Source: Candidatus Brocadia carolinensis
Lineage (GTDB): Bacteria > Planctomycetota > Brocadiia > Brocadiales > Brocadiaceae
Direction of reading: 5' to 3'
Assembly: GCA_002009475.1 (NCBI GenBank)
Contig: AYTS01000091.1
Coordinates: 1-32,796 of the forward strand
Length of the DNA stretch: 32,796 nt
The position numbers and the translations under genes are program-made. A model generated the notes under the pieces. It saw only the letters and a program-made list of their open reading frames with translations, searched no databases and was not told where the DNA came from. This document shows, in pieces, positions 9,302-17,775 of the stretch (position 1 is the first letter of the stretch; each line of letters begins with the position of its first letter).

Positions 9302-10260
9302 TATTATGTCTCCTATTGGTTAATTTAATGTTAAAGCCAAGACTGTATCAAAAAAATTTACATAACAGCATATATAACCGTTCCTACAGCGCGCCACAGG
9401 CCGCAACATCTACTTCCCTATCCAGACATTCGTCACCATAATCCGTCCGATGCCAAGCCAGTTTCCGTGTTCTTTTTAACCTTACCTGTCCCTCGCACAA
9501 TCGATCTGCCTCGTCTAACACAACATCGAAGGATGCCGCAAGTTCGATTTCATAGTTATGCACGTTATTTTTTTGACATAGCTTCAATTGTCCAATTATT
9601 TGACCCTGTTTTCAACATCCAAATTGCGGTAGAGCAAGAATTATTTTTTCTGATAATTCTCATCATTTGTTAACAAGAAAGATTTACGACCTCCCTTACT
9701 CCCAAAAAGGGTGCCTTGCACGGTCTGAAAAACCTTGTGTATAGCCATATTTCAGCTATTTTAAGGTTAAGGTTAAGGAATTTCAATTACCCCCCATAGT
9801 CCCCCCGTAAACTGGGGGGGAAACAGGGAGGTAAGTCGCCGAAGGCCTAATTAAATCTTCACAATCCTCCTTACATCTGGTATCATATTGACTCATATAT
9901 TTTCCAGAAAACCTAACGATTCGGAGAGAAAACAAAACACCGCCATATTCAAATGTCCCCGTGGATATAACCGTTTTTCGTGCCCGCATGCCTCTGAATG
10001 CTTTAAACCAGGACAAACGGACAAAACCTTCAAGGTTCAGATTAAAGACGACCTTCACATCTCTGGCTCTCTCTAGTCCAAAAGTCTCTTTTCAAGGGAA
10101 AGACAACTTTAAAAAAACCGCTCTCGATCAGGTGCTCTCCAACAACAAACGAATCCGTCAGATAACTTCCTTACGGTCATCGAACACGTCTTCTCTACAA
10201 CAACCTGCTCATGCGGACACAAAAACCGCCCTGATGCACCCGTATGGACATACTCCGGCA
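9302..10260. other. Gene-poor interval between DUF2278 and the KAP gene
   Basis: About 960 bp without a gene I can support. Short reverse frames exist (67 residues at 9384-9587, 91 residues at 9783-10058, 69 residues at 10109-10318), but none matches a family I recognise or has a good start. The interval holds a short tandem aaggtt run near 9760-9778 and a dispersed repeat at 9776-9851. It may contain decayed genes. Confidence 0.5.
9776..9851 (-). repeat. Dispersed repeat R2, copy 1 (reversed relative to copy 2)
   Basis: About 75 bp matching, as reverse complement, the sequence at 29218-29290. The shared core reads gccttcggcgactt, then cctcc, a pyrimidine stretch, gtttacgggggga and ttgaaattcct. 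It contains a G/C-run hairpin (ccccccgtaaactggggggg). The function is unknown. Two copies in one window suggest a genome-wide family. Confidence 0.7.
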
Positions 10261-13200
10261 CTAATGGATACGAATCCCTTTTGATATCGTCAGGAACTGT
10301 TGCCGATACGTTTCCCAATCATTTTCCAGTAAAGAATATGTTTCCCCAACATTGTTCAGCGAACAAAATGTTTTCGTATGTGCTTGAAGGGCATCATTTA
10401 CCTCTTTTGAAATTTCATGGCTTTTAGACGCACCAGTTAAGAATAATCCATCTTTTTCAATCAGAACAGGATAGACATGATGGATTGCACTCATAGCAAC
10501 CAGCACTGGTTCAGGAATGCCCTGCTGATTCTTTATAGCTGCTTCATCTGCCCTTTTTATTTCAGTGTCAGACCTTCCTTTTTGCTCAACGCCGCTTCCC
10601 GCCCTCCAGTAAAGAAACCTTTCCCACAAGGTCAATCCCTCCTCCTCTCTACGCAGACACATGGCAAAATACCGTACGCGGTTAATAAACCGTTTCACAG
10701 AACGCGGAGTAAGATTTTTCATGAAAATAACCTTACTCCAAATATCCAGGGCTTTGGTAAAATCATCGGAATCCTTTATAACAACACCGGAACGTCTTGA
10801 GAACACCCAGTAACCAACAGGGAGAAATATGAGCGCAACCCACACGTATCGCAGAGAAGATAGCTTTTCCATATCAGGATTTATCACCCTTCCCCTTTCT
10901 TTTATTTCCGGCTTCTCTGCTTCCGGAGATGAGACCGCCTTTTGTTCAGCTTGTTCGCCACTTTGAGGGACAACTACAGCATTGGTTTCAGCAGTAACTT
11001 TGGTTTGGTCACCGGTAGTATCCGTCCTCTCAATATGGTAACCACACCAGAAGGTAAAAACGAGGATGCCTATCATTGCCATGCCCACAACATATTTTCC
11101 CGCAAGCGCATATGAATTCCTTACCCTCTCGTATCGCTGATATCTCTCCTGTTCATCCGTATTTTTGGACAGCAGGAGTTTTTTCGACTGGTCAGGGGTT
11201 GGTTTCGGAATCGGGACCTCGATATTGATCAATTTTTCAAGATAGTGTACGGCAAAGTCTGCACGCCTGCGTCTGCCATCATCCTTATTTGTGCCTTTTT
11301 CGGTATTCTGTATGTTTGAAATATCCTCCTCGCGACTTTTATCCTTCTCCTCAATATCTTCTATTAATTCCTCAGCCACATCCTTGAATCCCAGTCCCAC
11401 ACAACGCTCAACCCGGTCACGATCCATACCCATAACGACAAAACAATCCCCTGATGACACCAGGAAATTAATCGCCTCAAGAATGACCAGGACATTTTCT
11501 GGTTTACAACGGTCGAGGTCATCAATGAGGATGAGCATCGTGCGTGGATTTAACGCACGCGTTACATCCTGAAATTCCATGGCAAAGGTGTGTCTGAAAC
11601 CTGCCTGCGCCTCTAAATCCTTCATCCGTGTGCTACCCACCATGGTGGTCATCAAACTTGCCGGATTTACCCCAAACGCCTTAAACCCCCTCCAACCAGC
11701 GTAGAGCAGACTCATTCCGCTGAGAACAGAAGTAAGAAATATGGTTATCGGCGAACCTTCCTCTGGTTTTCCACCTTCCTTTTCACGAGAAGAAAAATCC
11801 CCGTTTTTTTCAAACCACCTGTCAATGGTTATCACTTTAAGTTCTTTAATACTTTCTCCAATATTACTGAAACGTGACGGTTCTTTGATAAAATATCCGA
11901 GGGAACCGCTGAATATAAGCATTATTGCGAGCACCCGCACCCACTTTCTCCAGCCGCGAATCGCAAGCAATTTCATGCGAAAGATGAAACCGGTAAGATA
12001 CCACCAGGGTGGAATAGCCTGCATTCGAATATTTTCCAGGAGCGATGCGAGCAAATGCTCCTCATTCTGATGATGCCATACATTGAACCAGACCGGCCTG
12101 AATCCAAATCTCGAAAGGTCTGCCTTCAGGAGGTTCATGAGGGAACTCTTTCCCGTGCCCCATGCCCCGGTAATGGCAATCGTAAGAGGAGGCTGGGTAT
12201 TCTCATTCCGGAGGAACCGGGAGAGTCCCAGGGCAATCTTATGAAAATCCATAGCATCGGGAGCGCTTGCATCAAGCGGCTTATCGGATATCAGCATGTT
12301 CGCGATAGTTGACCTTTCAGCTATAGGTATTGGTCTTCTTACAGACAGAGAAAGGAGCGCCGCAACAACGATCAGTACCAGGTAATACCATGGAGCAGGG
12401 TATTTCTTATATGCCAGGACACTCTGGTCCAAAAACTGCGTGGAGGGAGGTGATATCTCAGCACCAGTTGTCTGGGGATTCCACGTCTTACCCCTGTCAA
12501 CCGTGTGGAGGATAGTTCCACCTTCACCTGCTGCCCACCCCTGATTTACATTCAAAAAAAGCATATCTAAAAGAGCTGCCTTAATGCCAGAAGCTTGAGG
12601 ATTCCAGTTCTTACCCCCATCAACCGTGTGGAGGATGGTTCCACCATCGTCTGCTATCCACCCCTGATTCTCATCCAAAAAATGCACGGCAGTAAGTCCT
12701 GGAGCAAGGCGATTCGCTTTGCGAAGCGGGATAGGCTCATTCTCATTTGAAATTTGCACGGCAGCAAGTCCTTCCGTTATTCCAGATGTCTGAGGATTCC
12801 ATGCCTTGCCACCATCGACTGTGTGAAGGATCGTGCTACCACTGCCTACTGCCCACCCCTGATTCGCATCCACAAACTGTACATCATCAAGCCCTTCCGT
12901 TGTTCCAGATGCCTGAGAATTCCACGTCTTGCCACCATCAACCGTATGGAGAATTGCGCCACCTTCACCTGCCGCCCACCCCTGATTCACATCTAAAAAC
13001 TGTACGTCATTAAGCACTCTCCTTGTACCAGATGCCTGAGAATTCCACGTCTCGCCACCATCAACCGTATGGAGAATTGTCCCACCTCCACCTACTGCCC
13101 AGCCCTGATTTACATCCAAAAATTGTACAGCATTAAGCCGTTCCGTTGTTCTAGATATCTGGGAATTCCAATTCACACCTCCATCTACCGTATGAAGAAT

Positions 13201-13905
13201 TATCCCACTTTCACCGACTACCCAGCCAAATTTTGAATCGACAAAGTAAATACCTTGAAAATCCGACATGTTTAAATCCCGTTGAGGCTGTATTTCTTGT
13301 CGTATATCCTTAGATTCTTCAAGGATTCTTTGCTGTGCCTGATACGTTTCAGGTGGTTGTTGAGGAGGCAAGCCCTTTTGTTGCACATCAAGATTTGCAT
13401 TAGTTTGTGCAGTTTCTTTTTTGTAGTATTCATTATCTAATGATTTTTGTTCCGGTGGCACTGCAGCATACGCTGTTGATATAAAACCAGGTGTTAATCT
13501 CCATGCACCCTTTGCCCTTTTTTCCTGGGGAGATGACACGCTCTCTTTTAAATCCTTTTGCGGCCAGGAGGCACCACCATCATCGCTATAGGCAAGTAAT
13601 CCTCCATTACCGGAGATCCATAACCTTTTGGTCTCTGGTACCACGAAAATGTCATTTATGGATGACGTAATGGTTGGAAGGCGTTTGAATGCATTACGTT
13701 CAATGGGATGGTAAAACCAGCGTAAGCCATGAAAGCTTTTCGCATCGAAGGGATTGCGTCTTGGCGGCTGCATAAAGGCAAAAATTGTGCTTATAATGAA
13801 GATACCAAGGGCAACAAAAAACCACGCCTTCCGTGAAAGGCGGAATTTCCTTGAGGTGGGTGAACTGCTGCCACTTTTACCTTTTATCGTTGGAGGCGCA
13901 TCCAT
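10261..13905 (-). CDS. Membrane KAP-family P-loop NTPase with N-terminal YCF48-type beta-propeller
   Basis: 1214-residue protein. TM1 lies at about 27-45. A Ser/Gln-rich linker and seven YCF48/BNR-like blades (one at about 81-115, six at about 217-483) follow, each with the pattern QGWAVG..GTILHTVDGGKTW. TM2 is at about 505-521. A KAP NTPase domain then shows Walker A GAWGTGKSS (580-588) and Walker B LILIDDLDRC (791-800). TM3/TM4 (about 655-672, 720-737) are inserted inside the NTPase, as is usual for KAP proteins, and TM5/TM6 lie near 937-955 and 1018-1035. Predicted topology puts the propeller outside and the ATPase and C-terminus inside. KAP NTPases include the phage-exclusion protein PifA. 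YCF48 propellers bind proteins in assembly or sensing. The combined role is unknown. The Shine-Dalgarno sequence before ATG 13905 is weak. No partner gene is adjacent. Confidence 0.88.
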   Translation of the reverse strand: MDAPPTIKGKSGSSSPTSRKFRLSRKAWFFVALGIFIISTIFAFMQPPRRNPFDAKSFHGLRWFYHPIERNAFKRLPTITSSINDIFVVPETKRLWISGNGGLLAYSDDGGASWPQKDLKESVSSPQEKRAKGAWRLTPGFISTAYAAVPPEQKSLDNEYYKKETAQTNANLDVQQKGLPPQQPPETYQAQQRILEESKDIRQEIQPQRDLNMSDFQGIYFVDSKFGWVVGESGIILHTVDGGVNWNSQISRTTERLNAVQFLDVNQGWAVGGGGTILHTVDGGETWNSQASGTRRVLNDVQFLDVNQGWAAGEGGAILHTVDGGKTWNSQASGTTEGLDDVQFVDANQGWAVGSGSTILHTVDGGKAWNPQTSGITEGLAAVQISNENEPIPLRKANRLAPGLTAVHFLDENQGWIADDGGTILHTVDGGKNWNPQASGIKAALLDMLFLNVNQGWAAGEGGTILHTVDRGKTWNPQTTGAEISPPSTQFLDQSVLAYKKYPAPWYYLVLIVVAALLSLSVRRPIPIAERSTIANMLISDKPLDASAPDAMDFHKIALGLSRFLRNENTQPPLTIAITGAWGTGKSSLMNLLKADLSRFGFRPVWFNVWHHQNEEHLLASLLENIRMQAIPPWWYLTGFIFRMKLLAIRGWRKWVRVLAIMLIFSGSLGYFIKEPSRFSNIGESIKELKVITIDRWFEKNGDFSSREKEGGKPEEGSPITIFLTSVLSGMSLLYAGWRGFKAFGVNPASLMTTMVGSTRMKDLEAQAGFRHTFAMEFQDVTRALNPRTMLILIDDLDRCKPENVLVILEAINFLVSSGDCFVVMGMDRDRVERCVGLGFKDVAEELIEDIEEKDKSREEDISNIQNTEKGTNKDDGRRRRADFAVHYLEKLINIEVPIPKPTPDQSKKLLLSKNTDEQERYQRYERVRNSYALAGKYVVGMAMIGILVFTFWCGYHIERTDTTGDQTKVTAETNAVVVPQSGEQAEQKAVSSPEAEKPEIKERGRVINPDMEKLSSLRYVWVALIFLPVGYWVFSRRSGVVIKDSDDFTKALDIWSKVIFMKNLTPRSVKRFINRVRYFAMCLRREEEGLTLWERFLYWRAGSGVEQKGRSDTEIKRADEAAIKNQQGIPEPVLVAMSAIHHVYPVLIEKDGLFLTGASKSHEISKEVNDALQAHTKTFCSLNNVGETYSLLENDWETYRQQFLTISKGIRIH
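12498..13262 (-). repeat. Tandem 123-bp coding repeats (propeller blades)
   Basis: Inside the KAP gene the hallmark ccgtgtgga/ccgtatgga recurs near 12501, 12624, 12819, 12942, 13065 and 13188. The spacing is 123 bp (41 codons), except for one 195-bp step that contains an irregular insert (residues about 380-404). Adjacent units share long identical DNA stretches, so the array grew by recent duplication and not only by ancient divergence. Confidence 0.85.
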
Positions 13906-13977
13906 TTTCTGCCTACTATTGTCTTGTAATAATTCGCTGAAAGGATATCCAACAGAAACATCATTGCGAAGACTTTT

Positions 13978-14130
13978 TTAAGGGGGATTTTTGTTTTGTC
14001 TCCCGCTGGCGGGAATGAAGGGGGTGGACTTTTCTCTTTCTTCAACCACGCACCTCATTGCCTCTATCACACCGTTCATATTCGCAAGAACCTCTTTATT
14101 GGTAAACCAGACCACACTAATCCAGCCCGC
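13978..14130 (-). pseudogene. C-terminal remnant of a DUF559 (Vsr-like endonuclease fold) gene
   Basis: The reverse strand reads GWISVVWFTNKEVLANMNGV followed by IEAMRCVVEER and a short tail to a TAA at 13978. This is the conserved C-terminal motif of DUF559 proteins, a very-short-patch-repair/restriction endonuclease-like fold. The frame is cut at 14131, exactly where the terminal repeat of a MITE-like element begins, so the catalytic part is gone. The remnant is not expected to be functional. Confidence 0.55.
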
Positions 14131-14260
14131 TCTATAGTGAACGACAAAAGAAAGTAGTCATTGCGAGGGCGATAGCCCGAAGCAATCTCTAAGGTATGGA
14201 TTGCTTCGTTCTGCCCGCAATGACATTTACATGTATACTTATTAAGACGTTCACTATAGA
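14131..14260. mobile_element. MITE-like element with 13-bp terminal inverted repeats
   Basis: Perfect terminal inverted repeats tctatagtgaacg (14131-14143) and cgttcactataga (14248-14260) enclose about 104 bp with no coding capacity. Inside is a second hairpin, cattgcgagggcgatagcccgaagcaatc against gattgcttcgttctgcccgcaatg, related to the widespread GCGAGCGAAGCGAAGCAATC repeats. The TA-containing ends resemble IS630/Tc1-mariner-type termini. It interrupts a DUF559 remnant. A full-length parent element is not in the window. Confidence 0.7.
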
Positions 14261-14383
14261 TTGTGGATTTTCCGGTCGTCTTTTGCAGAAGTATCCTCCC
14301 CTTGATGAGTCAACCCATTACCTTAATCACCAGTTTCAACTCCTTGCACAGAAAGTCAGCCATAGTATTACCGTTCAAAAACT

Positions 14384-14515
14384 CCTTTTTTGTAAGTTTT
14401 TAACACACCCCGAAATCCCTGAGGTAGGTCAACCGTCCTCGATTGACAGCATAATGACAAGCGGGGACGCTTGTCCTAGCAATAGAGGGGTTGGGTTACG
14501 GTTTTGCAGCGCTAT
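14384..14515 (+). repeat. Mosaic intergenic repeat, copy 1 (modules A-B-D)
   Basis: Module A is a T-rich hairpin (caaaaactc..ttttttgtaagttttt). Module B (14402-14495) has the two hairpins gtcaaccg../gattgac and gacaagcg../cgcttgtc and the flanks aaatccctgaggtagg and aatagagggg. Module D is gttacggttttgcagcgc. The same order A-B-D recurs at 21243-21381, and B plus D at 8057-8160 in reverse. A second copy with a different middle follows at once. Confidence 0.8.
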
Positions 14516-14529
14516 AGTATTATTGTGTC

Positions 14530-14725
14530 AAAACTTCTTTTTTTGTAAGTTTTTTCACAACCCTATTCACCCCTTATCAGGCGGTACAGATTTCTTATGA
14601 GAGAAAGATTGCTTCGCTTCGCTCGCAATGACAACGTACAGTACGTCATCAAAGACACAAGTCTGTGTCATTGCGAGCGAAGCGAAGCAATCTCCCGCTT
14701 TCATTGGGTGCGGCTTTGCTGCGCC
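14530..14725 (+). repeat. Mosaic intergenic repeat, copy 2 (modules A-C-D) with perfect 26-bp hairpin arms
   Basis: Module A (aaaacttctttttttgtaag and on) is followed by the bridge ccccttatcaggcggtacag and module C. Module C is a perfect 26-bp inverted repeat, 14607-14632 against 14667-14692 (gattgcttcgcttcgctcgc and its complement), with a 34-nt loop. Module D gcggctttgctgcgc closes it. The arms belong to the GCGAGCGAAGCGAAGCAATC family common in several phyla. The same composite occurs at 17573-17775. Confidence 0.85.
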
Positions 14726-14869
14726 ATGAATTTGTTTCTTTCACACCGGGGAAGTGAGCTGTTACAAAAATATATTGTGGGTAGCTTGCCTTTACAAGTC
14801 AAAAGAGCTAAGAGACCGAGGAAGTATCTCTCGTGCAGATTGCAATAATTAAGGCTGCATACAAACTTT

Positions 14870-15587
14870 TTACAATCCCTGCGTCTTGACAAGCATATCG
14901 ACAATAAGCCTGAATTCGTCACTGCTGAACCAGTCTTTTTTAAATTTTTGTCTGGCCAGCACACGCATATCTGCAACACAATCTTCCCAACTTCCGGGAT
15001 TTTTGCTCCAAAAGTATCCGGCCCACTTCGTGACACACAAGGCATTTTTCTACCATGATCTGAGCTGCTATATCTTCTCGAATCATTTTTCCTCTTTCGG
15101 CAAGGTAGTCCGTAATAATGGGAATATCTTCATCCAGGAATAATTCTGGCGCATTTTCTCGCATCCGCAGGATGGTTTCCTGCCACTCTTCCCTTGTCTT
15201 GTTTTGTTTCAGTATCCTGGTTAATGTATGACACCTGGTACACCGGTCAACAAAAAGTACATGGACGTCATCATATTTTTTTATTTGAGATGTTGCAACT
15301 ACCGTATCCTTTCTTCCATGAACGATTTCATCAACGATCCGTTCCCCCTCTTTATCAGCGATCCATAACGGGCTTTTTGCCATCATTCGTGCGACACAAA
15401 TTCGCCATTCATCTTCTGTCTTAGTCTCCGCGAATACCCGCTCAAGGGTATGACATTTTGAGCATTTTTCTTCATACAAATATTCTGGCGCTTTATATTG
15501 GAATTTTTCCTGTGCCTCTTGTGTCTGTCCGTAAGCATTAAAAGAAGCAATAAGCCCTAAATACAAAAATATAAATCTCTTTACCAT
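14870..15587 (-). CDS. Periplasmic triheme cytochrome c, frameshifted near its C-terminus
   Basis: A signal peptide (about 1-20, ending in FNAYGQ) precedes three repeated units of about 70 residues, each starting with a haem-binding motif: CSKCH (42-46), CTRCH (116-120) and CLVCH (182-186). Each is followed by a TLERV/TLTRI/EVGRI and EEW-type pattern. The annotated frame stops at 14940 after an aberrant tail (LCCRYACAGQ). Shifting by one base near 14995-15000 restores SWEDCVADMRVL, KKDWFSS and FRLIVDMLVKTQGL, homologous to the first two units, with the stop at 14870. A ggagag Shine-Dalgarno sequence precedes ATG 15587. The role is electron transfer outside the cytoplasm. The redox partner is unknown. 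Confidence 0.82.
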
Positions 15588-15608
15588 AAAACTCTCTCCT
15601 GATGAAAC

Positions 15609-15812
15609 TTATCCGTGTAATACCACTGAATGCGGGAAAGAAGCTTCTTTAGGACATAACGATTGTTGCTTCTCCGGGGACAAAAGGATCTTATAATACC
15701 CACAGACCTTCTCAGGTGTAGCACATGGAATGAATATGTATACAAGGACATCTTGATTGCATGGTAGAATTAAACGTGATGCTTCAAGGGTGTTATCTAT
15801 AACAATATCCAC
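15609..15812 (-). CDS. Short hypothetical protein (weak call)
   Basis: A 67-residue frame with a GTG start and no close Shine-Dalgarno sequence, lying between the triheme cytochrome and the cyclic-nucleotide-binding-domain gene on the same strand. I see no domain. It has four cysteines, none in a CxxC pattern. The frame is open back to a stop at 15846. It may be a small operon member or chance. No function can be proposed. Confidence 0.25.
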   Translation of the reverse strand: MDIVIDNTLEASRLILPCNQDVLVYIFIPCATPEKVCGYYKILLSPEKQQSLCPKEASFPHSVVLHG

Positions 15813-15860
15813 GATATTGTTAAATACCTCATCCTTAACCTGCTTTTATTTACTGCAGAC

Positions 15861-16448
15861 TCACTTGCATTTTTGAATCAGTGTCGTAGATAATGAATCA
15901 ATTGGCTTGGCGGCTTCTTCCAGTTGCGCCACAAGTTTTATACTTCCGTCCATAGCAGAGATAAAACGCTCAATCATCAGGCCTACTACCTTGCGCAAGA
16001 TATCCGGCATGTTTTCAACCTCTTTTTCAAAAAGCTTGGGGTCAATCATTCGCCCTTTGATCGTCAATATCTCATGTAAACAGTTCGTCAAACGGCTATA
16101 GACATCGCTAAGATAAAAGAAGTCCTGAGTCATTTTGTCGAGTTTGACGCGTGCTTCTTTAGAGAGTTTATTAACCGCTTCCATAAAAGTGTCTTTGGTG
16201 ATCATCCCTACCACGACATCGCCGTCCGCAGTCACAGAGGCGGTTCTTTTTGCCATACCAAAAAAACTCATTTCTCCAAAAATATCCCCTTCTTTTAAGG
16301 TACCAACAAGCACCTGTTTGTTATTGATGTTTTTCCAGACTTTGGCCCTGCCAGATTGTAAAACGTAAGCATAATAGGCCCAACTCCCTTCTTCCAGAAT
16401 AATACTACCGTCCTTTACCTTCTCTGTTCTGCTAATGAACTGTTCCAT
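15861..16448 (-). CDS. Cyclic-nucleotide-binding-domain protein without DNA-binding domain
   Basis: The 195-residue protein begins with a Crp/Fnr-type effector domain (about 8-112): ILEEGSWAYYAYVLQSG, VGTLKEGDIFGEMSFFG and RTASVTADGD follow the cNMP-binding barrel, with GEMSFFG at the phosphate-binding cassette. Residues 113-195 look helical, with no recognisable helix-turn-helix, so it is probably not a transcription factor by itself. The expected RTA signature is kept, so ligand binding is plausible. A strong aaaggagg Shine-Dalgarno sequence precedes the ATG. It might be a signal-input subunit for another protein. The target is unknown. Confidence 0.8.
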   Translation of the reverse strand: MEQFISRTEKVKDGSIILEEGSWAYYAYVLQSGRAKVWKNINNKQVLVGTLKEGDIFGEMSFFGMAKRTASVTADGDVVVGMITKDTFMEAVNKLSKEARVKLDKMTQDFFYLSDVYSRLTNCLHEILTIKGRMIDPKLFEKEVENMPDILRKVVGLMIERFISAMDGSIKLVAQLEEAAKPIDSLSTTLIQKCK

Positions 16449-16975
16449 AAAACCCTCCTTTAAATTATTTTCATTCTTGTATAAATGTACCGCAAGAGAA
16501 ATACTTTCAATTTGAAGCTGTCACCGGAAGGGAAGCAAAGTTAGTCTTGTCTGTTAGGAAACATTGCTTTGCTTGTTTACATGCGCAGGATTTAATAATT
16601 CACTAATGCGAGTTTCTTGTCTTCTTCGTTTTACTTGTCGTTTTACAGGTTGGTAAATTTTGATATCTCAAAAGAGGTCATATTATCAAGATAATCGGCT
16701 TTGAAGTCAATAGAAATCCTTGAAATTTCCCATCCCTCTAATAGATAATCGGGTAGGAGTGAGGTTGGAACTTGCTGCTATCTTTGCCCTGATAGGACTC
16801 AGAACCCTATACCGCAATATCTGCATGCGGCAACACCCCCTTTTCCCTTTTTTGATATACCGCTACGATAATTTTTTATTTGACAATTTATATTTTTCCT
16901 ATATCTTAGCTTTCTAATGTTTTATAGAGACTTTTTTGGTGTAATGATCCCATTTGCTAAGGAGTTTTCCCCTAT
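16449..16975. other. Divergent intergenic region
   Basis: About 527 bp between the divergent cyclic-nucleotide-binding-domain gene and the short oxidase-like gene. Promoters for both must lie here, but I could not define convincing hexamers. A small inverted repeat agcaaag/ctttgct occurs near 16535-16575. No gene is supported. Confidence 0.4.
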
Positions 16976-17365
16976 ATGAGTCCACTTTCTAAAAATTTTG
17001 TGCGCGCAAGCCTGATTTACTTTTTCATTGCAGTCATCCTTGGTATTGTCATGATTTCTATGCAGAGCTATCCGGCTCAATTACTCTTCAGTCATGTACA
17101 TCTCAATCTTCTTGGATGGATGTCGATGATGATTTTTGGCGTTGGGTATCATATCCTGCCAAGATTTTCAGGGACACCTCTTGCCTACCCAAAAATAGGC
17201 ACTCTTCAGTTCTATCTTGCAAACATTGGCTTGGTAGGATTGGTATGTTTCCGTCCGATTCATCCACTCGCAGAAATTTTTGCAGGTTTGCTGGTGGTAT
17301 CTGTCGGGTTGTTTGTATTTAATATCTGGATGAGTATGATACCACCTAAGCCTGAACCTGAATAG
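16976..17365 (+). CDS. Four-helix haem-copper-oxidase subunit I-like membrane protein
   Basis: The 129-residue protein has four predicted helices (about 11-29, 38-61, 76-92, 98-119). The second contains SHVHLNLLGW and FGVGYHILPRFSG, which closely resemble a segment of cbb3-type oxidase/NorB subunit I, including histidines 40, 42 and 59 that could bind haem. It is far shorter than a real oxidase subunit (about 450-500 residues) and lacks the copper-site helices, so it is not a terminal oxidase. Homologues are commonly labelled cbb3 subunit I. An aaggag Shine-Dalgarno sequence lies 11 bp before the ATG. It is monocistronic. A role in haem-based sensing or as an assembly factor is only a guess. 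Confidence 0.75.
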   Translation: MSPLSKNFVRASLIYFFIAVILGIVMISMQSYPAQLLFSHVHLNLLGWMSMMIFGVGYHILPRFSGTPLAYPKIGTLQFYLANIGLVGLVCFRPIHPLAEIFAGLLVVSVGLFVFNIWMSMIPPKPEPE

Positions 17366-17572
17366 GCAAACTCTGATCAAGTATCTTCCAACACATAGAC
17401 CAATTGTAATAGACAACCACTTTGTCATACCAGAGGAGCGGCATTTAAGATCGTAAATTTGTTTAATGCTATTCGAACCCTCTTTCCTGTGTTTTGTTGT
17501 AAATCTCATTACTACTCAAAAAATCTATGGATATTTGGTAAAATTAATGAGATTATAGTATTACCATGCAAA
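17366..17572. other. Non-coding spacer before mosaic repeat copy 3
   Basis: I see no gene or clear motif. Together with the repeat that follows it makes a gap of about 520 bp upstream of the dehydratase-like operon. Confidence 0.4.
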
Positions 17573-17775
17573 AACTTCTTTTTTTGTAAGTTTTTTTGTA
17601 ATCATGCCTACCCCTTATCATGAGGTACAGATTGTTTATGAGAGAAAGATTGCTTCGCTTCGCTCGCAATGACAACGCATCAAAGCATAGCCTGTGTCAT
17701 TGCGAGGGATCTTTTCCGAAGCAATCTCCCGTTTTCATAACGGGGAATTTGGTTGCGGCTTTGCTGTGTTAGGTA
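17573..17775 (+). repeat. Mosaic intergenic repeat, copy 3 (modules A-C-D)
   Basis: Same order as copy 2: module A (caaaaacttctttttttg and on), bridge ccccttatcatgaggtacag, hairpin module C with arms at 17648-17673 and about 17696-17726 (right arm imperfect, gagggatcttttccgaagc), and module D ttgcggctttgctgtg. It lies about 110 bp before the ATG of the fused activase/dehydratase gene, so it may also affect that transcript's 5' region. Confidence 0.8.

Noticed and set aside
9384..9587. 67-residue reverse frame upstream of the DUF2278 gene
   Set aside because: No good ribosome-binding site and no recognisable family. It could be coding, but nothing beyond openness supports it.
9783..10318. Two short reverse frames (91 and 69 residues) before and overlapping the end of the KAP gene
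   Set aside because: One runs into a dispersed repeat and the other overlaps the KAP coding end. No domain was seen.
12747..13013. Repetitive small proteins on the forward strand
   Set aside because: They are antisense shadows of the tandem propeller-blade repeats.
14196..14600. 134-residue forward frame
   Set aside because: It runs through the MITE end and two mosaic repeat modules, so it is chance translation of repeats.
14607..14692. Perfect 26-bp hairpin considered as a rho-independent terminator
   Set aside because: The loop is 34 nt, no T run follows, and the same unit recurs elsewhere, so a dispersed repeat is a better description.
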